DNA of 64,000 bases. Origin: Kappaphycus alvarezii. Taxonomy: Eukaryota > Rhodophyta > Florideophyceae > Gigartinales > Solieriaceae. Shown here piece by piece: positions 1 through 13,383 of the stretch (its first letter is position 1; every line of letters begins with the position of its first letter). A program made the position numbers and the translations under genes. Where the stretch lies: assembly GCA_002205965.3 (NCBI GenBank), contig NADL03000018.1, positions 744,001 to 808,000 on the forward strand. The letters run 5' to 3'. The notes under the pieces were generated by a model. It worked only from the letters and a program-made list of their open reading frames with translations, was not told the DNA's origin and ran no database searches.

Positions 1-871
1 AATATTTGTAATCCGTATAGTTGTACGCGTGAAGCGAGGCTATATTGCGGCTTTTCTCTACAAAGATAAGTGCTTTTTTAAAAAGAAAATATGATTGAAC
101 ATTTTATTGTTCCGCAAAGATCGTTTCAAATTACCCTCCAATAATTACATTTGGCAGTGTTTATGTAAATATTTCACGTCCATCGAGTTAAACGGGAAGG
201 TATGATCTATTTGAACTCTATGTTGGGATATGTGCTTTCTAGTTCATGAAAAGTATGTTCCAATCAAATGTAAAACTGAAAAAATCTTCTGAAGAAGCGT
301 CAAGCTGGTTAAGTGACATTTTCAATTGGATTTTTGAAAAAAGAATAGAGTCAGAATCAATTATGGCGACAAGAATGGTATTTACTTGTGCTTTCTAAAA
401 CTTTAGAAATTTTACATTATTATACAACCAATAGGATAATTCGTAAAATATGCAGGCACATCAGAAAGAGCCAGTCATAAGAAATTGCAACTGTACTCCA
501 AAAATTATTCAAGTTGCATTGATTTGTGCGGTCACACTTACGCCCTTTCATGCTATTATTGAAAAAGCACCTACTATCTAAAAAAGGGTATATTTGACTG
601 AATAATTTACAAACCAACATTACGGAAACCCCGCGAGCGGGCTTGGTATGTTTCGAAATCACTGGGTGAAATACGAAGTTGATTTGTCTCCCAAGTTGCC
701 AAAAAAGTATTAAAAATAAAAAAAGTACAAAAAACTGCGACACTAACTTGCACACACTGTAACCTTACACATTGTGAAGCACCCTCTGTTTTTCCCTTAA
801 CCACATTGAGTGCCTGTCCAATCTCCACTTCTCAGCCACTCAAAAGCGCAATTGAAAAAGGCGAAAATTAA
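1..871. other. AT-rich DNA, no gene recognised
   Basis: Two overlapping minus-strand open frames (420-755 and 607-828) cross here, but they use the same bases in different frames, resemble no family I know and have low-complexity phenylalanine/leucine-rich translations typical of chance frames in AT-rich DNA. I see no repeat or RNA gene. The stretch ends at the start of the transposase remnant. Confidence 0.5.
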
Positions 872-2002
872 ATGACTGTACCGCTGATATCTGCGGCGGA
901 AGCATCAAGAGGCATTCAGCTTCTCGATGACGCCGCAATAGAGTACTGTGATGGCATTAACCAGTACGAATGAGACCGAGCACCAGAAAAATCAGAAGAT
1001 GATGTCGATTTCCCTTCACCGCTTTTTGAAGCATTTTAAAATGAAGAAGGAGATTACGGCATCAGACGATGATAAAAATTTCATCGGCTTAATTCGAGAC
1101 AATTTGGAATAATCTAGACTCGTTCATGGCTTTTTACTGCAACGTTGGGATTGGTAGAAGATCCTCCATCACAGCACACGATGCACTGTTCATTTCAATG
1201 ACAGTTTAATGTCCTGTATTCAAACATGGGGGCAGAAGCAGATACTCCAAGAATTTTTCAAATGAAGGGACCTTCCTTTGAGCGTTTGGTGACTAATCTC
1301 ATTTCTATTCTTTCACCATATGATTAGTACTTGTTTGCTACAAAATTTGGCAAAATGTACACAGGGGCGCCTTCATCAAGATAAAATTCGTTTTGAAAAT
1401 TTCAGTGAGGCAAGACATGCGACGGATGTGACATTAGGGCAGTCTTTTCGTGAGAGCGGCAGTATCGAGGAGGGGAAGCTGTAATTTAGCGTGAAACATA
1501 AGCCCTATTGATACAAAGTTGAGGTATCTGTGTTGCCGCATGGAATTACTCCTGGGTGTAGCAAGTATTTTACGGGGTCAGTAGCGGACTTAGAAATTTT
1601 GCAGCGCATGTGCTTTGGCATGGAAACGAGCTAAAATAGACTAGAGATGAGAATCAATGGGAGGACACGGGAGTGCTCGTTTACAATTATCCGCAAGCAT
1701 GGGGCTTAATTGGGGACAAAGGGTACCAGGGGTTTGCTGAGATTTACGAGGCATTTACCTATTTAAGAAGCCGACTTGCGGAGCCCTTACTATTAGTCAA
1801 TAAAGCGTTAATAGAACGTGATCGGATTATAGTTGAAATCTATTTTTAGTCGCCTTTACAAACTGTGGACACTATTTTTACACAAATAGAAGTGGTCAGA
1901 AGGATACTGTGATTATTTTTAAAGCTTAATGCAGCATTTAAGATTATGCATTTGAATCGGCATCCACGTCGAGAGACTGAGGGAAGCGCTTCAATCGGTT
2001 GA
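872..2002 (+). pseudogene. Degenerate DDE_Tnp_4-like transposase
   Basis: Reading all three plus frames recovers, in order, the landmarks of a DDE_Tnp_4 (PIF/Harbinger-related nuclease) transposase. The first is PRIFQMKGPSFERLV at about 1250-1290, then EARHATDVTLGQSFRESGSI at about 1405-1462. FSVKHKPY followed by YKVEVSVLPHG lies at about 1487-1550, then FTGSVADLEILQRM to about 1612. DKGYQGFAEIYEAF follows at about 1717-1760, and ERDRIIVEIYF with a downstream histidine-rich tail ends near 2002. The presumed catalytic acids are in GSVADLE, DKGYQG and RDRIIVE. At least two frame changes (near 1395 and 1620-1700) and more than ten stops break it, so it is long dead. The ATG at 872 is a plausible original start. 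Similar proteins are frequent in oomycete genomes (from memory). No terminal repeats were found by eye. Confidence 0.8.
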
Positions 2003-2946
2003 GAAACAGGTTGAGCAGCATTGCTGATGCTAATTTTGAGCGGGGCAAACGCTTTTGCAACGCTCTAGGGATCGGCTGCACACAAGATTAAATCTCTAAT
2101 TTAGTTTTACACAAAAAGGGTTTAGAGCGGGTAAGAATTTGCCGAGCCACGCCCGTCCAGTGATGCAATTAACAGTTGAAGCAGGGCAACTCTGGGTGCT
2201 CTACATTTCGAAAGATTATTGGGTTATGATCCTGGCGATCTCTTAAACAGTAAAGACTGAACTTTTAGATGCAATTCTTGCAACTGGTTGGAAATTTTTA
2301 TTTAATCAGTAAATGTATAATTGGTAATACTTGCTTATTTTATTTATAAAAATCGAGGTTCCGTGTTGCAGGACTGTATTTCTGAGCATGTATATACAGT
2401 GCCCGAGTCTTTCATTAATTTAATTCTACTTCATATACTAGTTTCCCTGTACGGAACAAACTCCCAAAGTGGACAACTAGTTGCAATTTCGTGTTGTGAC
2501 CTAATAAGATCACTATATCAATGAATTTGAATTTTCAAACTACTGATTTAAGAATGATATTTTAATCTAATTTTTATAGCTTTATCCTAGGAAGGACTTC
2601 ATTTGAAGTAAAATTATATCTACCTACGATGGAACCTTGTTTCCAGGGACGATGAGGTAATCAGGATGAAATTAAATGGAAGCTTGTGGACTTGAAAGTA
2701 GAAATAAAAATAATCGACAGAAAATTAAATATTTATTCGGGAAACTTTGAAATTTTCGCCACAAGATATTGGTATATATTTAAGTCGTTTTCTATATATG
2801 TAGATACGTTATTCCTTTGTGAGTAGATGATTAGCACAAGAAAAATTTCGCATAATTCTTGAATAAAAGTGGCCCTAATTAAAAAATTAGTCCCGAGGAG
2901 CAAAATCTGTCCACAAGTACATATAATTTTTCAATTTCACCAGTAA
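2003..2946. other. AT-rich DNA, no gene recognised
   Basis: One 67-codon plus-strand open frame (2321-2524) starts with a non-ATG codon and has no recognisable feature. About 2020-2280 still has moderate GC and could be the 3' part of the transposon upstream. Nothing else is visible. Confidence 0.4.
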
Positions 2947-3891
2947 CCTAAGTTGACACTGTTTTTGACCTATCATGGTATAAATTCTCTGAAAATTGAA
3001 AGAAAGTTGTCTCAAAGCACGAATGCTTCGTACAATTTAAACAGGACAGTACTTACTTTGTTATTATTCGTAGTTGCTGGTGTTTGTAGCGTTATGAAAG
3101 GGGCGAAAAATTTTCTAGCAGCTCAAACAGAAATAATTGTGAACGAGTATCAAATTTGTGTCAAACGGTTTCCAATGAACGGTTCCATTCCTCGATGCTG
3201 CGAGCAGCTGAAGTATTCCATTCACCTAGTTCTCAGTTCAGTAGGATGTCGGTTTGTCTACATTCTGGATACTATGTAAGTAAAACAACATTTACAGAAC
3301 GTCTCTTCAATAACTAAAAATATCTCAATTACATGAGAGCAGTTACAGTAGTAGCTTAACGAAAGACTGTAGGTGGAGGTACGATTTTAATTCAATCCTG
3401 CACCTCTAGATTAAGGGATCAATACTTATAATTTTTAGACGTAAAGTGAACTACAGGCACATTCCTAACTTCATTCAGTCCACTAGATCAATTTGCAGAA
3501 ATTTGCACCACGTAATAGATGTTAAAACTGGTGAACTCCGTTTCAAGCTTTTGATCTTCTTATTAGCGTTTAAACAACTCCAATACTACGCTAAGCAGCT
3601 ATATGTGTTCCTTATAGTTATATTGAATAGGCAGTGCATTTGGTTCAAATTTGTTACTGTTTCCTTTTTTATTCTTTACGGTATAGTTTAGAAATGCCCA
3701 TCAAACTGATTCAGAAACTTATATTCAAAAATAGTAGTGAACTCTGTAGCACCATTAGGATGCCTATGCCTTAAACATATTGTGTCAAAATGTTACTTTT
3801 TTATATTTCAGTTATATTTGATTCGAGAACAGTTGACAGAACCCTGAAGTATCGTTTCAATTTCATCAACTTTCGATTGTATCTCACATAA
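2947..3891 (+). CDS. Possible three-exon gene, unknown membrane-like protein (5' end not found)
   Basis: An open frame from an in-frame stop at 2944 runs to a GTAAGT donor at 3276. A TTTTTAG acceptor ends at 3438 and restores the frame of the next open stretch, 3439-3680. That stretch ends at a weaker GTATAG donor (3681), and an ATATTTCAG acceptor ends at 3811. The third exon (3812-3891) stays in frame and ends in TAA. Both joins are phase-consistent, with introns of 163 and 131 bp. The product would hold hydrophobic stretches (VLTLLLFVVAGVC near the start, LRFKLLIFLLAF in exon 2) and several cysteines, suggesting a small membrane protein. No family is recognised and no initiating ATG is identified, so an upstream exon would be needed. 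In AT-rich DNA such a model can arise by chance. Confidence 0.25.
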
Positions 3892-6800
3892 CGTAATGAA
3901 AAAAATGATTGGTTGGATGCCTTGTACTAAAATTGAGTATACTGTAGGTCTTCTTTGTGTTCATTTTATTTTTTGGCTCCCTTTTTTGCCTTTCGAGCAC
4001 TATTTTTGTGATGAAAATGAATCACATGATGTTATGCAAATATCGGTATCGCGATACCCACTTAACGCATTTTAAACCTGGCCGAATATTTTCAGATTTT
4101 TATAATTTAGAGTACAATAGGATATATTAATGTCCAAAAATGAATTATTTTACCTTGAACATAAAGAATTTTAAAAATAAAAAAGTTCTTACACATTATT
4201 ATGGAATGAAAAAAATTTTAATTCAGTATTGAATGGCTTCAATTGGAGCCGTAGACCTATGGCTTATTACAGATCCAATGGAAGCAAGCTAATTGGATGC
4301 GTATTAAGCTGTGACAGCGTGACTGGAAAGAGCTTGATTACATTTACTTTGAGGCATTATTATCACATTTTCTCATAATTTCTCGGTCATTCCACTTAAC
4401 AAATGTCGCTCCTAAACGAAAGTGATAATGATATATTGAAGCTATTAGTTCCAATACCGGACTAAACATCGTGCATATACAAATAGATTGAGACTAAATG
4501 CACAGTATTTCTATCTCAGAAATCGAAAAATCTTGAAAACAGAGAACTATCTATTCATATCTTGAGCAGCCACAGCAATCTTTTGGGTGATGATATACAT
4601 GACTGAAATTAATATTTCGCTCGAGTAACCGTCCGTACTGCCTCTATCCCTTTCTCCAACTAGGTAATCGTAGAAACAAAAAGAACGGAGTACTGGTATA
4701 TGGGCGAATGAAACGAACGCGAACGAAAAATAACTACAGCAACAAGATTTCAAAAGTAGGTACAATAGGGGAGATAAGTGACAAAAACGCCCAAACCTTA
4801 AGAACACCAGTCCGTTGCGTCACAACTACTCCATTCCGCATTTTTGTGGTTCCAGTCACCTTCTTTAGTTCTATTAAAACGCCATTATTATAATTTACAC
4901 TACATGCGATAAAATGATTAAATATTCATATTTAAGCTTTGCACAGCTTTATGCGGTCAATATTATCCAACATTACCGTTGCGCCGTTCCGTATTGTGCA
5001 ATTATCGCATCTAGAACTAATTGAGTTAGTGTATTAAAAGAAAAGCCATGAATGGAAAGAACTTTGGCCTTTGTATGAGCAGTATTGGAGTTATTGTTCT
5101 CTTTTACACAGAAATGGTCCAGGAACAACTCTATTTATTAAAAGACTTCTTTTTAAGCATTTTAAATGCATTCTTTTGGTCAATATAGTTAGCCCTGCCG
5201 CCTATGTCAGACTCCTTCAGGTTCTTGACTTTCTCTAAATCTTGTGCCACAATTAGTTGTATTCAAGTCCAATGAGTCGGCTAGTAAGAGCAGTAGGAGG
5301 TGTAAATTATCCCTGTATGACACTTCCTTATGCCCTGGGCTTTTTTATTGGAGGAAATTTCCATAGTTATATTCTGGATATTCCACTACAGCTTGGCGCC
5401 TATTGATTACACTATTATCCGCAAAAAACACGCTTGAGTTGGAGATATTTCTATTAATTTCTTTCTTTAAAAAAGCTATACATTCAGAAGATGCTAGAAA
5501 TATCTACTATTTTCCGTGGATGAGGCTTCTAAAGGGATTTAATTCCATTTCTCTGCAATTCGAACATATGAATCGCTGCATTCTTACTCTGTGACTGCAA
5601 CCTTCGAAATTGATTCCATAGACATCCAAGACACGGCTAAATTTTCGAAAGAGCTCTATATAATACCTAAATCTTTCCATGTCCACTTTCCCTGGGTGAT
5701 TCGTATGCTGAAATGTCTAAGTCAAACGGAGCATTAATGGCCATTTGGTGGCTTTCGTTTTTGAATTTTCTTCAAGCGGAAGAGAACAGCAATGTAATGA
5801 GCACTTTAAGTGGATCTGTGAACGCCTTGCTGAGAATGGAATATGCTACTTTCCAAAGGCGAATGGGTTCCAATGAATCTTGTGGCGTGCATCATTTAGA
5901 GATTCATCACTAATTTGTTGAAGAGAGAACTTGTCGCACTTCTCAGAGAATCTGCATAGTCTGTACACTTATTTGCGAGGTTGCAATTGAAACTTCATGA
6001 GGGCCGTACAAACCGCATTGCCACACCGCATTGCCACAATCTTTAATCATTTGCGCCAAATTCTACAGTATTTCCCCACCATATTGAACAAAAATGCAAA
6101 CATGTACAATTCTCTAACTCACATTACCACGTGAAGTACAGTACGATACCAACCTGCATTTGAATCCCGACGCATCGTCTGAATCTGGATGTGTAAGCAC
6201 CTCATTGTTCACCATTGAGTTCTAGTTTCTGGCACTCCACGGTCAGTCACTTCGAAAACCTCTAGTCAGTACTCCACTCAGTATTCTCCGAGGTGCATAC
6301 ATCATTTTTCACTTCGGGTGGCTTGAATCGTGAGTTTTTACCAACCGCAACAATTTAGTAATCAGAAACTGAAAAATAAGTGACTAATACTAGAAATAAA
6401 ATGGTAGAGGGTAGTTTTAGAAAATGATCTGTTATGTGGCACTAATCCGTGAAAATGTGCCTACACTTCTGCTTGTGTGAATATGTGTGGTTGTGGGCCA
6501 AAGATTCACATTTTTGAAACTAATAATGCCCCAATAGGAGTTTTAAGTGTGCGGTAATGCATTGAGAGAGTTTTACGCCATAAAAAATTAGGTAGTTTAT
6601 TAATAGAACCATACGCAATATAATTCTTTGCAGTATCATCGAAATAACATGTTACACAACTGTTCCATTTTTTGTACTTTTTGACAGTGTTTTTTGTTTT
6701 CCTATTTATATATTAGAAGAGTTCTTATCAATGCTCAATAAATCCTTTATTTAAATAAATAGAAATAAGGGAGGAGAACTTTCCCGAAAATATGCACTAA

Positions 6801-8753
6801 CCAAAAATGGATGAAAGGCCTTCAAAAACTCCATAAATAACCTTTCAACACAATCTTGCTATCCTCAAGAAAAATTACTGCTGTCTTGCCCGAATAAAAG
6901 AATAATGTAAAATAAGCTCTATTCTACCATTTACTGGAAATTCCATTGTAGCTCTTCGTTAAGCATATTTTTCTCGGTAATAACTTCTAAAGTAGAATAA
7001 TCCCGACCAAAGGAAAATTCGAAATTTGGAGCATATTCACCACTCAAATCATCCACAAATGGAATAAATCCGTCTCTTTTCCAAGTTTTGAATTAACCTA
7101 GAAAAATGATCGCAAAAGTAAACAAGAAGCTTTAGAGTCAAAGATACACCAAAAATATTACCACATTAGAGTACGAGACTTCCACAATAATTGGTCAACA
7201 CACACATATAATATAATATTTGAGTTCAGTCAGATATTAAGTGCCCTATTCTCGCAACGTTTCTGTGAAAATAGCCTAATACGGAATCTGGTGAAGAACT
7301 AAGTAAAGAATTAAAACGTCCCATAAATAAACTGTAAGTTTTTAGTACAAAAAAAATTTAAGCGTAAGCACCTTCTATTTATGATTAAAGCGTACCAGAA
7401 TCCACCCATTAAATTCTTGAGCAATCTTATAACCACTTATCGTAACGGTAATACGCAAGAATCATGTATTGAGGCCCTGGCTTAGGCAAAACCAGCGATA
7501 CTTTCCACATGGGAGAGTCGCTTAAAAAACTATTTTGATCGCGGCAACATAATTCATCGAGGATACCTTGACTCATGGCGTCTGTAAATAACTGCAAATA
7601 CGTTTATTTTGGTATTATAAATTTATTCTATTTCATGGTACCAAGCCATTACTGGAAAAAGTTTAGTGAATTGTGATTTTCTCATTGGGTAGGATATTCA
7701 GAAATATCATGTTCGGTCTCAGTGAGCAGTTTAACGAACTTTCCGTGGAAAGTAAGTTTACACCCGAAAACAGAACCATTGAAAGATCTGAAATAGATTC
7801 TGTATCCCATACCTTCCACCTCGTTGAGAAACTTAGGGCAGGATCTCCGAAGTAAATATCTACAAAATCCAGAAAATGTAAAGATTGATATTAGTATAAC
7901 TCATCTATACCATCCCTCTGAAAGTCATAAATATTCTAATAATGTCAACACTAGTGGAAAATTTGCATTAATTGTGATCCTCATGGAGAAGCAGAATACA
8001 TAGTAACTTGACAAGTGCACTTTAATCTCATAAAATAACGAAAAATCATCCTAAAAATCAAATATAAAGTTGATTCATGCTTTATTTGGAGGAAATGTAA
8101 AAAAACATCCTTTTCGATCTTACCAACATTAAAAGGTTCTAAACAATATCTTTCAATAACTATTTATTCTGACGGTCGTATCGATCTAAGCTATCACATC
8201 AATAGTCACAGATTTTCTTTGTTCAAATGTAACATACATTCTATTATATTATTAAATATTGGATTTACCCCCAAAAAGATCGAAGCCGACTATGGAAAAA
8301 AGTTAAAAATCATTATTTATTATTCCAAACGGCTTCTCACTCATTGCTAATAAAAAGAAATATAATAATGAAATTTAGTACTGCAAAAAGAGTAGGGACT
8401 ATTTCTGTAGAATAATTCAAAGGGAAAAGGAAAATTTAGAATATAAAAGTTCTCCTCCAGGGATCAACTGAAAACCTTTTTTCATATATATTACTCCGGC
8501 TCAGTCATAGTATTTGCTGAACCAAAAAAGGTAGAGAGCATAAAAATAAGTCATAAAAGTGGTTAATTACCAAAAATAACGCAATTACTGTCATTAGAAA
8601 ATGCCACACGACAGAGGATATTCAGTTATTGAATGAAGTCTTCATGAATAAAAAACATTGAATAAAATAAAAACTTCAAATGAACAAAAATAAAATTCCA
8701 CTCCTCCATTTTTCTACTTGAAGACTTATTATTAGGTAACTCCTTCCTTTCTG
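3892..8753. other. Gene-poor AT-rich region
   Basis: About 4.9 kb with only short, mutually overlapping frames (for example 4547-4807 minus, 4708-4893 plus, 5713-5913 plus) that resemble no family and lack codon regularity. Many start with non-ATG codons. I see no tandem array, hairpin of note or transposon domain. It may hold introns or intergenic DNA. Confidence 0.4.
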
Positions 8754-9354
8754 GACAAATCTGTAGTTTAATCTAACTTCTTATAATGGACGTAAATCGA
8801 AATCACTCACCCAAAAATTTTTCACAACATTACAAAAAGACATTTAAAGGGCTCCTAGAACACCCCAATTACATTTTTTGGATAAAATTTAGGAAAAAAG
8901 GCCATGATATGGCTCCGGTAATCTCGGAAGGGATCCGCAGGGGTTAATTTTCCACCTTGAATACACTTCCACGCATACAATGTAATCCAAATACAATACA
9001 TCATATATCAACCTTCAGACATAAGTGAAAAATTCAGAATTGGTACCCAATCAAGACAAATCTGTAGTTTAATCTAACTTCTTATAATGGACGTAAATCG
9101 AAATCATCACTCACCCAAGAATTTTTCACAACATTACAAAAAGACATTTCAAGGGCTCCTAGAACACCCCAATTACATTTTTGGCAAAATTTAGGGAAAA
9201 AGGCCATGATCTGGCTCCGGTAAATCCCGGAAGGGATCCGCAGGGTAATTTCCACCTTGAATACACTTCCATGCATACAATGTAATCCAAATACAATACA
9301 TCATATATCAACCTTCAGACATAAGTGAAAAATTCAGAATTGGTACCCAATCAA
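8754..9354. repeat. 301-bp tandem duplication (two units)
   Basis: Unit one (8754-9054) and unit two (9055-9354) line up over their full length and differ by a handful of substitutions and small indels, for example a 3-base insertion near 9108. Both start GACAAATCTGTAGTTTAATC and both end at GGTACCCAATCAA. The minus-strand ORF at 9082-9276 lies inside unit two and is broken in unit one, so it is unlikely to be a gene. High identity points to a recent local duplication, or to the visible part of a satellite. Confidence 0.93.
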
Positions 9355-12300
9355 ATCAAATATTACTAGTTTTACATCATTTTGATAACTTTCGACTTTT
9401 CTAATCCATGCAACTGGAAAAAATGCAATGATTCTTTACACTCGAAAAAACTAACTATTCCTCCCATTTACGTATATTCGTATTTAGTATGACCAAAATT
9501 TGATGCGGGCAATTCATAATGACTAAAAATCACTCTCATAAAAAATTTATAGACCAATAACTTTGTACAAAAAGTTGTTGGAAGCAATACTATCATTTAG
9601 GAAATATAAATGTACATTTTAAACTTTAGAAAAGCTCTTTGTGGTAAAAGTACTACAAGATCACAATTACGAATAAAGTAAGAGACATAAGAACCAAGAA
9701 TGCGTAAGTATGAGATATTTATGATTACAAAAAAAATCTTTTCACAATTGGAGAAATCAATTAAAAAATAAAGTTAGCTTAATTTATACGCTCGAGCAAA
9801 ATAAGGAAAACATCAAGGGCACAAATAAAGACATAAATTTACTTATCAAATTCCGTTACAAACTAGGAGTGACATAAATTTGCTTTTGAGGAAAAACATT
9901 TGGTGAAAATCTCACAAAAATACACAAAAGGATCTAGGGTTTTCGTAAACAGTAGTGTATAACCTGAAACTTCCCAGTATGAAAGCTTGATTTCAGAGAA
10001 CTTGACAGCAATGGGCGATGTGATCAAGAAAAAAGCGATCTTTCTTCCGTAAATTACTCTGTTTTGAGTACATGAATAAAGCAGAGCTGATTCCGTAGAA
10101 CCCTTCACTACTCCACACCAGTAGTATAGGTTTTAACTACGACATGGGAAAATTAAGATGAGTAATATTTTCATCAAATAAAGCTGTTTATCTATACATC
10201 TTTCTAAGTTTTACTTAAATCACCGAATTTCCGCATTTATGAGCATTGTGGAGGACAGCGTGTGATTCTAGGAGTTTCAGCAAATAATGATAGTAAATTT
10301 CATAATAATCCGACTGATTACAATATCAAATGATTATGTTACCCCATATTTCTGGTTCTACTTTTTTACATATCAGTTTGAAGTACAGATACAGCAGTTT
10401 CAGAAAGATTATTTATTGGCAATTCTCTCCCAACACAAAGTGGTTTTCTGAAATTATTATTGCGTGTCAGATATCATTGACACTCGCGTAGCAGCATTCG
10501 ACCACAGGAATTTTTGCAGGGCTCCGACCAAATCGAGACGATTACTGAATAAAATAGGATGGTTTTTCATAACAGCAAATTAAATGATCCTTCAAACATT
10601 TGTGAAGAAAACTAAGGAACAAAAAATGATATCGGTATTATGAGATCCATCATTCTTAGTTATTTAATACACTGTTTCAGTACCTTCGAGTAAATTTACC
10701 TCACGAATTGAAAATAGGGAGGCGTAAAACTAGCAACGCAATCACAGATCATCTAATTTGGCCTTCAAACAAACCAAGCCGACGTCAACGATATATATTC
10801 AGTACAAAAACTACTTTTATATGAATTTATTAGGTACAATAAGTAAAATCCTAACTCAAAATTCAAAAGAGAAGAAAATTAGGGTATATTGTTGGTTTTA
10901 TCAGCCAAAAAGTAGTTGTCAAATACTCTGATTATGGTTAATTCTATTCGTATATGACGAAAGATTAAATCTAATTTAAAGAGCATGTTCCAGCGACTCT
11001 AAATGTCAGCTAATGCACCAAACGAATATTCTATCACTATTCAAAATTATAAATTAAGTTATAAGGGAGATTGAAGGACAGTAAATGATGCAAATTTTGA
11101 ACAATCAGTCTCATTAGTGATATGTTCGTATTTATGACTGTACAGTATGGTGATTCAGATCGTTGGTGTGCCCCTTCTGAGCATGTCAATTTGGAGTTCT
11201 TTTGAATAGATTGAGGTGGCAGAAGCAGAGCCATAATCACGTCAGATTAGGAGGTAGAGAGGAAATAGAGAAACATTTTGGATTCTTGGGGCAAGACAGC
11301 GCTTATGTGCGTGTTACAGTTGATGAAGAATATCATTCGTGAAATAATCGAAGTTCGTCGGTATCAAAAATTTACTGATAAGTTTCTTAACAGAATCTTT
11401 AAGAATACTATAGCGGTGTTTGAATGCCTTAATCTGCATACATCAAGCATTCAGCTACCACATTACACATTATATACCTCAAAAATATTTTGTAACTTAA
11501 TTATTTTCTGATTTTGTGATGAAGTAGATTATTTCGACCAATGAGGCCGAAAATGTCATATCGTAGTATTAAATTATCTCTACGATGGCATTGACGGGTT
11601 TCGTATATTAAATTAGGACTTTAATACCCTTGGTCGCTTCCGAATTGTGTTATGAAGTGGATTTCATCCATATAACACGGTGGATAAGAGGTAGCTTCCG
11701 TTACAGAGGTGGATATTTTGTGCCTTCTGAAATAAGATATGTATATAAAGCGCACAATATGATAGAATTGGCCGTCCTCTGCTGTGACAGACATTCTAAT
11801 GCAGCGAGCGACAGGGTATCAGCAGAGCTGATTCGTTTGCCGCCACATACTTCACGTCCCCAAAATGCAGCCAGTGCGTCAAATTATTTCAAAGTACTGC
11901 TTCCGTTTTCATTCTTGTAGAACGCAGAAAGGCATGGCATGATTCCTTTTTTCTAAAATGCATATAGTGACTTATGCTTCCTTAAGCGATTGTGCTTATA
12001 TCAGATTTAGATCGTTTCGGAATGAGCTTTTCGACAACATTTTGACATTTTTACAATATCAGCAACATAAACAACATAAAAATTGGTATCTATGTGGTGA
12101 AGAGTAAAATTCTTGCGAAAATGAGGGAAAAAGACTTGAAAAAATCGAAAATTTTAATTTCCTCCTGCTGATCTTCATCCGCCGCACAACTCTAAAATGC
12201 CTGAAATGAATCATTGAGGTAGAATAAACCTCCTACTTATACTGAAAGTAAACCACTCCAAATTACTGCTGTCTTTTCTTGGTTACCGTTAATAAGAAAG

Positions 12301-13024
12301 CGTAAAGCATGGTTGCAGTTTTTATCTATTGCGTAAGCTTCTGGAGAAACTTACTCGCCTTCATGTGCTTTATAAGTACGTATACATGGAAATAGAGCCT
12401 TTTCCAGATGTTGAAGATCAATTTGGGGATTTTATGAACAATATGACTTAAGTGAGGATTTCCGATAGCGAGTGCCAAATCGCTGCAATCGAAAACGACG
12501 GAGAAAATATTTTATCCCCATTTAGATACTCCAGTGAGTAGAAGATATTACTAACAAAGCAGGAGTGGTCGCCCTTGAAATACTTTTTTCCTTGAAATTT
12601 TACAAATCGCACGTAATAATTGAATAGGATCAAATTTAAAACATGATGTCAAATATTTCGGAAATGAATGTAAGACCTACATATTCTGAAATTTCAGAAG
12701 TGGCATATTTGAAGAAGAGGTGCGTATAGCGAAAAAGGTTATATATATAATCAAGAAACTTCATTTGCATTGCAAGTAAACATGGGAAGTAAAACAAACT
12801 AAGTCACGAGAGATTACCCTGAATGCGACAGTTCGTGGAATAGAGTACTCTAAGCTCGTAGGATGATATTTGAATAGATCGTTTGGATGCAGTTAGTCTC
12901 AGCGTAATCTTTTATGAGTCACCCTAATTATATTTACGACACAGCAGAGGCCAAAAAGGGTGATAGAGTCATACATACGATTGATGAGTCAAATAGTTCA
13001 ATATTTTCCTGGACCCTAAAATAG
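9355..13024. other. Gene-poor AT-rich region
   Basis: Short frames at 9863-10108 (minus), 11037-11240 (minus), 11278-11511 (plus, starting TTG) and 11630-11920 (plus) have no recognisable domain. The 11.3 kb frame reads as a plausible amphipathic helix-rich segment, but has no ATG and no partner exon I can defend. No repeats or RNA genes were seen. Confidence 0.4.
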
Positions 13025-13383
13025 TATATTCTGTGGTATACAAACGTTACTTCTTTCGAAAAAGGGTTTAAACAGCTCTGCGAAGCTAAACTGAGCGAAT
13101 TTAATAATAGAGGAGTTTTTGATGCTATTCTAGAGGGCTTTGATGGTTATTATTTCGAAAAATACCAGTCTGGTCTGATTTTTGTCAATATTTTGAATCT
13201 CATAAGTGCCTAAATTCACGAATTTTGTGAATATTAGGGGCGAAAGATAAAAACAAGGCTGAATTCAAAGTCGTTTATGATTTTGCTTTCCAGGATTAAA
13301 ATATACCAGTGACCAAGTCTTCTGTAAAGCTGTATCAGTTGATTTTTTCAGACTCTTTGATCAAATCTTACAGCCTATGCAGT
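13025..13383 (+). other. Possible exon pair of an unknown gene
   Basis: After a stop at 13022 an uninterrupted frame runs to 13205 and reads like real protein (containing KGFKQLCEAKLSEFNNRG and AILEGFDGYYFEKYQSG). A GTGCCT donor at 13206 and a CTTTCCAG acceptor ending 13293 join it in phase to 13294-13383 (containing YTSDQVFCKAVSVDFFRLF), which stops at a good GTAAGT donor at 13384. Amino-acid composition is more protein-like than the surrounding shadows. The first donor is weak, no ATG is present and no family is recognised, so this is only a candidate. Confidence 0.18.

Noticed and set aside
420-828. Two minus-strand ORFs of 111 and 73 codons
   Set aside because: They overlap in different frames, have low-complexity hydrophobic composition and no family resemblance.
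12671-12698. A 28-bp intron between GTAAGA and TTTCAG
   Set aside because: Too short to be credible and neither side gives a continued reading frame of note.
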